Of a stretch of 44,167 bases of DNA, positions 24,707 through 31,735 are shown in pieces. The DNA is from Treponemataceae bacterium (lineage in GTDB: Bacteria > Spirochaetota > Spirochaetia > Treponematales > Treponemataceae). The stretch spans positions 1 through 44,167 of the forward strand of contig JAKSTS010000005.1 of NCBI GenBank assembly GCA_024402455.1, in the 5' to 3' direction. Both the position numbers and the translations under genes were made by a program. A model generated the notes under the pieces. The model did not search any database. It worked only from the letters and a program-made list of their open reading frames with translations, and had not been told where the DNA came from. Positions within the stretch are counted from its first letter, which is position 1; each line of letters begins with the position of its first letter.

Positions 24707-26071
24707 ATGATTTTCCCTGTAATTATTTCAATTATCGTTATTGGTCTGTCTTTTTTGCTGATAACGACTTTTTTATCTGAACAAAAGAAAACTCAACCGG
24801 TTGATAAAAAAAGAGACAGACAGTCAATTTTAAGGGAAGCAAACCGTAAGCTCGCACAGGATCCGCATAATCCACAGGCATTGAAAATGCTTGCGGATTT
24901 GCATTTTAGTGAACTTGCATGGGATAAAGCTTTCAATCTTTATAATTTAATGATTGATATTTCGTCTGCTCATCTTGATATTGATGTTGAAACAACTGGT
25001 TTACGGCAGGGCATCTGTGCAATAAAATTAGGAAATCCGTCAGATGCTTTTAAAGGACTGCTGACAGCACGCAAGCTTAATCCAAATAATTCAGAAGTAA
25101 ATTATTATCTTGGACAGGCGTTTTATCTGAATGGCGACTACGAAAAAGCATCTCCATTATTTAAACGTACACTTGTCATTTTTCCTTCAAATATGGAAGT
25201 TTATCGTTTTCTTGGACTGTCGCTTGCAAAAAGCCGGAAGTACAAGGAATCGCTTGCATATTTGAAGCAGTCAATTGATAACGATCCTGAAGATAAAGAA
25301 GTGCTCTTTTCTCTGGCAGAAGCTTTTGCAGAAACAAATGCAATCGAACGTTCTTTAAAAATATTCATGCATCTTCGTCCAGATCCTGTTTATGGAGCAC
25401 GTTCATGTCTTCAGGCCGGCATTTTGCATGCAAACACAAATTCTTTAGAAAAAGCATTACAGGATTTTGAAATCGGTCTTAAGCACGAAGATGTTCCAAA
25501 TGATATTGCTGCAGAAATGCGCTATAGAATGGGTCATGTTTATCTTAAAATGCTGAATATCAGCGATGCATTGACTATGTTCAAGCAGGTTCAGGAACTT
25601 ATTCCAACTTACAAAGACACTGTTTCACTTATTGCTCAATATCAGGAATTAAACCAGAACCACAATCTGCAGGTTTATCTTATTGCAAATAACAGCGACT
25701 TTGTACTGCTCTGCAAACAGATTGTATCATGCTATTTTTCAAAATCGCTTTCGCGCATTCTAGATATTACTTCATCAAATGACTGTACGGAAATTCTTGC
25801 AGAGATTGAAACACAGCAGTGGACAGACATTGTTTTGTTCCGTTTTTACCGTACCACAAGCACTGTCGGCGAGCTTTACATACGAGATTTTCATGAAAAA
25901 ATCCGTGATGCAAAAGCAGGCAGGGGCATTTGCTTTTCGGCTGGAACATTCAGTGAAGAATCACGCCGCTTTATTGACGGCCGCCCGATTGATTTGATAG
26001 AACGCACTGACCTTAATAAATTTTTAAGTACAATAAGCCAGGTTCCAACCCGTGTTAACCAGGGAGTTTAA
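24707..26071 (+). CDS. Membrane-anchored TPR protein with degenerate Mrr-like C-terminal domain
   Basis: This protein has about 454 residues. One N-terminal membrane helix (about 2-22) is followed by a charged stretch and five or more TPR repeats (about 50-320; NYYLGQAFYLNGDYEKASPLF, YRFLGLSLAKSRKYKESLAYL). The C-terminal 110 residues end in AGRGICFSAGTFSEESRRF and RPIDLIERTDLNKFL, the tail pattern of Mrr-type restriction-endonuclease-fold domains. The QxK catalytic strand appears as FRFYR, so nuclease activity is doubtful and the domain may only bind. The first in-frame ATG (24641) lies upstream of the promoter, so I used ATG 24707. It is divergent from the LysM gene, suggesting an envelope scaffold role. 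Confidence 0.82.
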   Translation: MIFPVIISIIVIGLSFLLITTFLSEQKKTQPVDKKRDRQSILREANRKLAQDPHNPQALKMLADLHFSELAWDKAFNLYNLMIDISSAHLDIDVETTGLRQGICAIKLGNPSDAFKGLLTARKLNPNNSEVNYYLGQAFYLNGDYEKASPLFKRTLVIFPSNMEVYRFLGLSLAKSRKYKESLAYLKQSIDNDPEDKEVLFSLAEAFAETNAIERSLKIFMHLRPDPVYGARSCLQAGILHANTNSLEKALQDFEIGLKHEDVPNDIAAEMRYRMGHVYLKMLNISDALTMFKQVQELIPTYKDTVSLIAQYQELNQNHNLQVYLIANNSDFVLLCKQIVSCYFSKSLSRILDITSSNDCTEILAEIETQQWTDIVLFRFYRTTSTVGELYIRDFHEKIRDAKAGRGICFSAGTFSEESRRFIDGRPIDLIERTDLNKFLSTISQVPTRVNQGV

Positions 26072-26172
26072 AAAGGCATTGTAATTGAATTGTGCAAAGC
26101 ATTTTATGTTTTACTGTCTGTGCGAAACATGCAGGTTAAAATGCAGCCAGGCGGATTAAACTGGATTATATG

Positions 26173-26207
26173 AAAAACGGCATTCACAAAAAGTGAATGC
26201 CGTTTTT
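26173..26207. terminator. Bidirectional terminator between TPR and transporter genes
   Basis: AAAAACGGCATTCAC (26173-26187), a 5-nt A loop, GTGAATGCCGTTTTT (26193-26207): a perfect 15-bp stem with A and T tracts, serving both convergent genes. A weaker inverted repeat (GCATTTTA 26099-26106 / TAAAATGC 26137-26144) precedes it. Confidence 0.9.
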
Positions 26208-26275
26208 GTTTATGCAGAAAGTCAATATCTGTTTTTTAGAAGAATAGGACGCTTTGCATTATGGCTGCTTGTTGT

Positions 26276-27622
26276 CTAAGCCCACAAAAGCCAGAGGACA
26301 AGCGATGCAACTGCTGTTGTAATGACAGTAAATGAACCGCCGATTTTGAGCCATTTGCCAAAACTAATCGGATGACCTTCTTTTTTCAAGATGCCCATTG
26401 TTACAACATTTGCGCTTGCTCCATATGGCGTAAGATTTCCGCCAAGACATGAACCGACAAGCAGTGCAAACATATAAAGTTCTTTTGCAATGCCCATATT
26501 CTGTGCAAGAGAGCCTGCAACTGGCAGCATTACAATGATATATGGAACATTATCAACAAAACCCGAAATTAATACTGAAACGGTCAGAATAAGCAGGAAG
26601 CCTAAGAAGACATTGCCGGCACAGACTGTTGAAAGGAAATTGGCAAAATCGCCGAGAAGTCCTGTTTCACTTATCGCTCCAACAACAACGAATATGCCTA
26701 TAAGAAAAAATATTGTTTCCCAGTCAAGTTCTTTTATCATTTTTGCTGTTTCAGAGCCGGTCTTTTTTTGAGACAGTCTATACCAGAGCACGCCGATTAT
26801 TCCCAAAACCATTACAAAACCGCCCGAAAGACAGCTGAACGAAGCTGTAATTTTTTCCGGCAAAAAAGAAATAAGAGCAAGTCCAAAGATCATCGAAACC
26901 AAAAGTATTGCCGGCACGTATGAAACCGGTACTGTTTTTTCGATTTCAGCCTTGTCTTTTGCTTTTGCAAAAAATGCATAAAAGAAAAGACAGCCGGCAA
27001 TCATTCCAGCCTGAATTATGAAAAATATTGAAAGATGTCCTTGGTGAACAAAAAAGTCGTTGAATGAATAATTTGCATAAGAAGCAAAAATCATTGAAGG
27101 CGGGTCTCCGACAAGAGTTGCTGTTCCTTCAAGGTTTGACATTACGGCAAGGCCAATCATGAAATATGTAGGATTGAGTTTTAATTTCTTGCACATTGCA
27201 AGGGCAATTGGTGCCATAACCAGAACGGTTGCAACGTTTTCAACAAAAATAGAAATAATACCTGTCATGGCAAGAATCAAAACAATGGCAATTCCTGTGC
27301 TTGGCGAAAGTTCTGTAATTTTGTCAGCAATTCGTGCCGGCACTTTTGAATAAATAAACAAAGCTGCAATTGTCATGCTGCCGACGTAAATCATCAGAAC
27401 ATTCCAGTTTATCAGTTCAAACAAAACATGATGTATCGTATATAAAACGGGTGCTTCCCAAACAGCGCCTTCCAGATAAAAAATTTTGCCCGGCAAAACA
27501 AGCGAAACTGCAAAAATAATAAATGCTGTAACCGAAGTAAACCAGACTTTCTTTTCTTGAAAGCAGATTACAAGCAGATACATAAGTACTGCCAGTGCCA
27601 GAATAAGCCATTTTATTTCCAT
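26276..27622 (-). CDS. ArsB/NhaD-superfamily ion transporter under Mn2+ riboswitch control
   Basis: This 448-residue inner-membrane carrier has about 11-12 helices of the ion-transporter (ArsB/NhaD/CitMHS/P-protein) superfamily. The two inverted-repeat signatures are clear: ENVATVLVMAPIALAM with NLEGTATLVGDPPSMIFAS in the first half, and SGFVDNVPYIIVMLPVAG with GGNLTPYGASANVVTMG in the second. The family moves anions or cations with H+ or Na+ (arsenite, Na+/H+, citrate-metal). The start is ATG 27622, behind AGGAG; the longer frame upstream runs into the terminator. A yybP-ykoY riboswitch and terminator precede it, so manganese level should switch it on. I therefore infer Mn2+ efflux or Mn-linked ion balance. 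Substrate is not visible from sequence alone. Confidence 0.92.
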   Translation of the reverse strand: MEIKWLILALAVLMYLLVICFQEKKVWFTSVTAFIIFAVSLVLPGKIFYLEGAVWEAPVLYTIHHVLFELINWNVLMIYVGSMTIAALFIYSKVPARIADKITELSPSTGIAIVLILAMTGIISIFVENVATVLVMAPIALAMCKKLKLNPTYFMIGLAVMSNLEGTATLVGDPPSMIFASYANYSFNDFFVHQGHLSIFFIIQAGMIAGCLFFYAFFAKAKDKAEIEKTVPVSYVPAILLVSMIFGLALISFLPEKITASFSCLSGGFVMVLGIIGVLWYRLSQKKTGSETAKMIKELDWETIFFLIGIFVVVGAISETGLLGDFANFLSTVCAGNVFLGFLLILTVSVLISGFVDNVPYIIVMLPVAGSLAQNMGIAKELYMFALLVGSCLGGNLTPYGASANVVTMGILKKEGHPISFGKWLKIGGSFTVITTAVASLVLWLLWA

Positions 27623-27672
27623 GTTGACTCCTGTGTTTGAAAAACGTGTTTTCAAAAAGTTTAGAGATGCAT

Positions 27673-27727
27673 AAAAAAACCTTTTATCTGAAAAGGCATT
27701 TTTATGCACATATCTTCAGATAAAAGG
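27673..27727 (-). terminator. Riboswitch expression-platform terminator
   Basis: On the minus strand CCTTTTATCTGAA-type arms (27715-27727 and 27680-27692) form a perfect 13-bp stem followed by seven T (27673-27679). Its 5' arm contains the CCTTTT that also forms the 3' side of the aptamer P1 helix, so aptamer closure and the terminator are mutually exclusive. Confidence 0.9.
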
Positions 27728-27810
27728 TCTTGTTTTCGGTTTTGCCGAAAGACGAAACCAGTTCAAATGAACGGGTATGTTGATTTCGTCACGGGAACTA
27801 CTCCCCTTTT
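27722..27810 (-). ncRNA. yybP-ykoY manganese riboswitch aptamer
   Basis: Read on the minus strand, the element starts AAAAGGGGAGTAG (27798-27810), has the conserved CATAC loop in TCAACATACCCG, and closes with AACAAGACCTTTT (27722-27734). These match the conserved blocks of the yybP-ykoY class (GGGGAGUAG, CAUAC, AAGACCUU). P1 is AAAAGG with CCTTTT. Internal helices GTTC/GAAC and TTTCGG/CCGAAA are visible. Mn2+ binding should hold P1 closed, free the terminator 3' arm and allow transcription of the transporter: an ON switch. Confidence 0.9.
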
Positions 27811-27881
27811 ATGCTTAAACTATATTAATCAGAGAATCTTTAAAAATCAAGATGATTCGTACAAGGCGTTTTAAAATCCTT

Positions 27882-27939
27882 CATTCTGTCAGAAAAGATG
27901 AACTTTTGCTGTTCAGCACAAAAGTGATATGACAGAATG
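27882..27939. repeat. Nested palindrome upstream of the LacI-GGDEF gene
   Basis: Outer arms CATTCTGTCA (27882-27891) / TGACAGAATG (27930-27939) enclose ACTTTTG (27902-27908) / CAAAAGT (27919-27925), with TGCTG/CAGCA at the tip. The layout and words resemble 17297-17357. No T run follows. Confidence 0.65.
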
Positions 27940-28044
27940 TTCTGCAGGATAATTCTGTTGCTTTGATGAAATTCGCTGAAAAGTCATTTTTAAGTTGTTT
28001 CTTTAATGTTGTTGTTTTACAAAAATAATAAAAGATTTTCTTCT

Positions 28045-28072
28045 TTGCAAATAGACGATTACGGGTTATACT
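28045..28072 (+). promoter_or_regulatory. Promoter of the LacI-GGDEF gene
   Basis: TTGCAA (28045-28050), 16-nt spacer, TATACT (28067-28072). The -10 lies 11 nt before ATG 28084, so the leader would be about 5 nt. It falls inside the longer frame that starts at 28006, which argues for the 28084 start. Confidence 0.5.
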
Positions 28073-28083
28073 CTTCTTTAATT

Positions 28084-29985
28084 ATGAGTGGCAGTAGACC
28101 AAAGACAATTGCAGTCTGTACATTAACATGCTCTTATGGTTCCTCTTTTGAAATGCTTAAAGGTGTTTGCCTTGAAGCAAAAGAACAAGGTTTTGCCACG
28201 CTCATATTTGATTCGCCAGAAAATTATGTATCTGAACACACTGAAGAAATCAATAAATCTGTTTTTAAATTAATAGATTATGACAATATTGACGGTGTAA
28301 TTATTTCTCAGAGTGTAATGTATTCCAGGGAAATTTCTTCTGAAATTATTTCAAAATGCGAACAACATAAAATTCCTATTGTTTCCATGAATTTCCCTGA
28401 CAGGCAGATTCCTTCTGTCTGCTTTGACGACAGCAAGTCTTTTGCAAATCTGGTTGAACATCTTATAACGGACGAGAAAGGCAAAGATATCAGGTTTGTT
28501 GCCGGTCCGGAAAGCAATGAATATTCTGAAAACCGCATGAATGCTTTTAAAAAAGCTCTTGAAAAACATAACCTGCCTTTTAACAGTGATGAGATTCTCT
28601 ATGGTGATTTCTGGCGCATTCCAGCTCTAAAAGAAATGGACAGATTTTTTGCATCCGGTGCGGAAATTCCTGACGCATTTGTCTGTGCAAACGACAGCAT
28701 GGCAATTGCTGTCTGTGAAAAACTTTTTGAGAAAGGCTACAGCGTGCCGCATGACACGATTGTTACAGGCTTTGACGGCATTGAACTTGCAGAATTCCAC
28801 ATTCCAAAGATTACAACTGCAAAATGCGACAACGTTTATGCCGGAAGAGAATCTGTAAAGACGATGGCTGCGCTTTTAAAAGATGAGCCTGTTGAAAAAA
28901 AGAAAGTCCTGAATCCTGAAATTTTATTTCGGCAGTCTTGTGGCTGCGCAAAATTTGAAGTTAAGAATGCAAATAATTACACATATCTTTCAGAAAAAGA
29001 CACCGGGCACCTTAAATATTTGAATTATCTTCAGCAGGAACTTGCAACGTATGTTGCGCCGTTGAGCAGCCTTGATGAAATAAAACGGATTCTTGTTGAA
29101 AAAATACCTTTTTCAAATGATGCGTGGATAATGCTGAACCACGGTTTTATGGATATTCATAAAGACGAAAAATTCACATATAAGAATCCGTTTGACAAAA
29201 TTATTGACGCTTTTTTTTGCATAAAAAATGGCAAAGTAATTAATTCTAAATCCATAAACAGAAGTGAATATCTGCCTGATTTAGATGGCCTTTTTAATCA
29301 GTGGTATACCAATTTTGTTTTTATGCCGTTGATTTTTGGCGAAGAATTTTTAGGGTATCTTGCTGTTCTGTTTACAGAAGATTATTACGAAATTTCAAGA
29401 TATGAATATTTTGCACAGACTTTAAGCCAGGTTCTTGCGTCTTTAAAAATGCGTGAACAGCTTGAATTCCTGCTTGTTCACGATCCTCTGACTGGAATTT
29501 TTAACAGACGTGGTTTTTATGATTCCATTGAACGTTTTATAACTGAAAATTCACATGACATTACAGGTGCTGATAACAAAGGAAAAAGCCTCATCGTTTA
29601 TTCAATTGATATTGACGGCTTGAAGCAGATAAATGATACATACGGACACAAAGACGGCGATTTTGCCATAAAGGTTTTGGCAGATGCAATCTTTAACAGT
29701 GCCGTAAAAGATTCTGTCTGTGCCCGTTTTGGAGGAGATGAATTTGTCTGTGCTGCAGTTGAAAACGGTGACTGTGAAAAAGCAATAGAAAAGTTCAAGG
29801 CGTCGTTTCAGAAATATCTTGATGATGTAAACAGTGTTTCTGAAAAGCCATATAAAATAAGTGCCAGCTGTGGCGCACGGTTTGTTTCTCTTTCTGCATC
29901 TTTGTCTGTTGAAAAGATGATTGCCAAAGCAGATGAAATGATGTACAGCGAAAAATCTCTGCGCAAACGCTCGCATGTCCGCTGA
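28084..29985 (+). CDS. LacI-type sugar-sensor domain fused to GGDEF diguanylate cyclase
   Basis: This cytoplasmic protein has about 633 residues and no signal peptide or membrane helix. Residues 1-270 form a Peripla_BP_3/LacI-like binding domain without its HTH (TIAVCTLTCSYGSSFEMLKG, IDGVIISQSV, DAFVCANDSMAIAVCEKL, DTIVTGFDGIELAEF). A middle region (about 300-460) is GAF-like in position and unassigned. The C-terminal GGDEF domain (about 470-630) is intact (DIDGLKQINDTYGHKDGD, RFGGDEF at about 547-553). No RxxD inhibitory site stands at the right place (VKDSVCARF), so feedback control looks absent. It probably couples an intracellular sugar or other small ligand to c-di-GMP. An ATG at 28006 would add 26 residues. 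Confidence 0.9.
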   Translation: MSGSRPKTIAVCTLTCSYGSSFEMLKGVCLEAKEQGFATLIFDSPENYVSEHTEEINKSVFKLIDYDNIDGVIISQSVMYSREISSEIISKCEQHKIPIVSMNFPDRQIPSVCFDDSKSFANLVEHLITDEKGKDIRFVAGPESNEYSENRMNAFKKALEKHNLPFNSDEILYGDFWRIPALKEMDRFFASGAEIPDAFVCANDSMAIAVCEKLFEKGYSVPHDTIVTGFDGIELAEFHIPKITTAKCDNVYAGRESVKTMAALLKDEPVEKKKVLNPEILFRQSCGCAKFEVKNANNYTYLSEKDTGHLKYLNYLQQELATYVAPLSSLDEIKRILVEKIPFSNDAWIMLNHGFMDIHKDEKFTYKNPFDKIIDAFFCIKNGKVINSKSINRSEYLPDLDGLFNQWYTNFVFMPLIFGEEFLGYLAVLFTEDYYEISRYEYFAQTLSQVLASLKMREQLEFLLVHDPLTGIFNRRGFYDSIERFITENSHDITGADNKGKSLIVYSIDIDGLKQINDTYGHKDGDFAIKVLADAIFNSAVKDSVCARFGGDEFVCAAVENGDCEKAIEKFKASFQKYLDDVNSVSEKPYKISASCGARFVSLSASLSVEKMIAKADEMMYSEKSLRKRSHVR

Positions 29986-30359
29986 ATTCTTGCAATTTAT
30001 AAATTACTTTAATCATTATGTTGTAATAAATTAATATTTTTCTATTAACTTATAACAATTTATAGAAAATAGACAGAAACTTTGTAAAAATTGTAACCGA
30101 AAATATATTTATGCGTTTAAACGGTGTGAATTGTCTTTATATAAAAAGACATGCATGACGGCAATAGCAGAAATATCAAATATCGTCCAATATCTTTATT
30201 GCTGTTTATATTCACGTCTGGTGCGGTGCTTATAGGAAGTATGATAAAGTACACCAATGTATTTTATTAAAAGCAGCTTGTTCATGCGTTGCATTCTAAA
30301 GTTGCAGAAATGAAACTTCTCTGTGCATTCGCTTTTACGATGTCTTATAGGAGGAAATG
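29986..30359. other. Intergenic leader region before the SH3/M48/cyclase operon
   Basis: There is no convincing gene in these 374 bases. A small hairpin TGTCTTT (30132-30138) / AAAGACA (30145-30151) lies mid-way. A 26-codon frame starting ATGACGGCA near 30156 lacks an RBS. AT content is very high up to 30120 and falls after that, which may mark the transcribed leader. A strong AGGAGG precedes the operon. Confidence 0.5.
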
Positions 30360-30836
30360 ATGAAAAAAATAGTTTGTATGTTATGTGTATTTGCATGTGC
30401 TGCTGCACTTTTTGCTGTTCAGAATGGAGAGACTGTTTATGTTGCAGTAAAAAAAGCAGCTATTAAAACGGGAACTGGCAATTTTGACAAAGTTGTTGCA
30501 CAGACTTCTTACGGCGATGCTCTTATAATTGAAAAAGCAAGTAATAAATATCATAAAGTTCATAAAGCAAGCGACCCTTCTGTTTCTGGCTGGATTCCTT
30601 CTTCAAGTGTTACAACAAAAAAGATTGTTGCAAGTTCAAAAAACGGAAAAGTTTCAGCTTCTGCTGATGAAATTGCACTGGCTGGAAAAGGTTTTTCTGA
30701 AGAAGTAGAGAGTGGTTATAAAAATTCAAACAAAAAGCTCAATTATTCAAGTGTTGACCAGCTTGAATCTGTAAAAGTTTCAGATGCTTCATTAAAATCT
30801 TTTATTACAGACGGTCAACTTTATGGAGCTGAGTAA
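30360..30836 (+). CDS. Secreted bacterial SH3-domain protein
   Basis: This 158-residue protein has a signal peptide (about 1-20, ending LFA) and an SH3b-like domain (about 25-85: ETVYVAVKKAAIKTG, YGDALIIEKASNKYHKVH, VSGWIPSSSVTTKK). The C-terminal 70 residues are Ser/Lys-rich and helical. SH3b domains in exported proteins often bind cell-wall peptides. The stop overlaps the next ATG by one base (TAATG), so it is translationally coupled to the M48 protease gene. AGGAGG sits close to two ATGs (30357 and 30360); the second has the better spacing. Confidence 0.88.
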   Translation: MKKIVCMLCVFACAAALFAVQNGETVYVAVKKAAIKTGTGNFDKVVAQTSYGDALIIEKASNKYHKVHKASDPSVSGWIPSSSVTTKKIVASSKNGKVSASADEIALAGKGFSEEVESGYKNSNKKLNYSSVDQLESVKVSDASLKSFITDGQLYGAE

Positions 30837-31735
30837 TGAACAGAAAATTAATTGTATCTGTTGCTGCTGCTTTGATTTTTGTTCAAGGCTTTAGCTTTGC
30901 ACAAAAAACTTCTCTGAAAGATTTGAAGAACAAAATTCAATTTGACCAGAAAACAAAAGACAGTGCAAAAAAAACTTCTGAAGCTTTAGGAAAAGCACAG
31001 GAAGAAATTACACCAGAAGAAGAGTATTATATTGGACGTGCAGTTGCTGCACAGCTTTTGACCCAGTATAAGCCACTCAAGAACGATAAACTTCAGGCTT
31101 ATTTGAATAAGATTTGTTATGCGCTGGTAATAAATTCTGATAAACCGGATGTGTATAACGGCTATCATGTAATGGTACTTGATTCAAATGAAGCAAATGC
31201 TTTTGCGACACCTGGCGGCCATATTCTTGTTACAAAAGGTCTTATTAAATGTACAGAAAGCGAAGATGCTCTTGCTGCCGTTATTGCACATGAAATTGGA
31301 CATATTCAGCTTCAGCATGCTGTAAAAGCAATTAAATCAAAGCGGACACGCGCTGCTCTTACATCTGCTGCAAAGACAACAACTTATGCTCTTGGAAACG
31401 ATGCATTGAACGAAATGGTTGATTCATTTGATGAGAACATTGGTGAAATTGTAAGTACAATGACTACAGCTGGTTATTCTAAACAGCAGGAATTTGATGC
31501 TGACAATACGGCTTTGAAACTGCTTGAAAATGCAGGTTATGATCCGCATGGTCTTGAATCAATGTTAAAAATGCTTCAGCAGAAAGCCAGCTCTTCAAGC
31601 GGCGGTATGTATTCTACACACCCTTCTCCAGAGAGTCGTTTGAACAATGTTAGCTTCCGGCTTGGAAAATATCAGTATGTTTCAAATCAAGATGTACGTT
31701 TGCCGCGATTTAAGGCTGCTGTTGCCGGCTTATGA
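30836..31735 (+). CDS. Secreted M48-family zinc metalloprotease
   Basis: This 299-residue protein has a signal peptide (about 1-22, GFSFA). The zinc site is HEIGH (152-156), and the third ligand is expected in QQEFDADNTALKLL. ANAFATPGGHILVTKGLI is the standard M48 strand before it, and the tail has the family motif YSTHPSPESRL. It resembles BepA/LoiP-like periplasmic proteases that clear or assemble outer-membrane proteins. There are no TPRs. It is coupled to the SH3 protein upstream and to the CHASE2-cyclase downstream (ATGA overlap), so all three are one operon. Confidence 0.95.
   Translation: MNRKLIVSVAAALIFVQGFSFAQKTSLKDLKNKIQFDQKTKDSAKKTSEALGKAQEEITPEEEYYIGRAVAAQLLTQYKPLKNDKLQAYLNKICYALVINSDKPDVYNGYHVMVLDSNEANAFATPGGHILVTKGLIKCTESEDALAAVIAHEIGHIQLQHAVKAIKSKRTRAALTSAAKTTTYALGNDALNEMVDSFDENIGEIVSTMTTAGYSKQQEFDADNTALKLLENAGYDPHGLESMLKMLQQKASSSSGGMYSTHPSPESRLNNVSFRLGKYQYVSNQDVRLPRFKAAVAGL

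Noticed and set aside
30156..30236. 26-codon frame starting ATGACGGCA before the SH3 gene
   Set aside because: No ribosome binding site and no signal or domain; likely chance.
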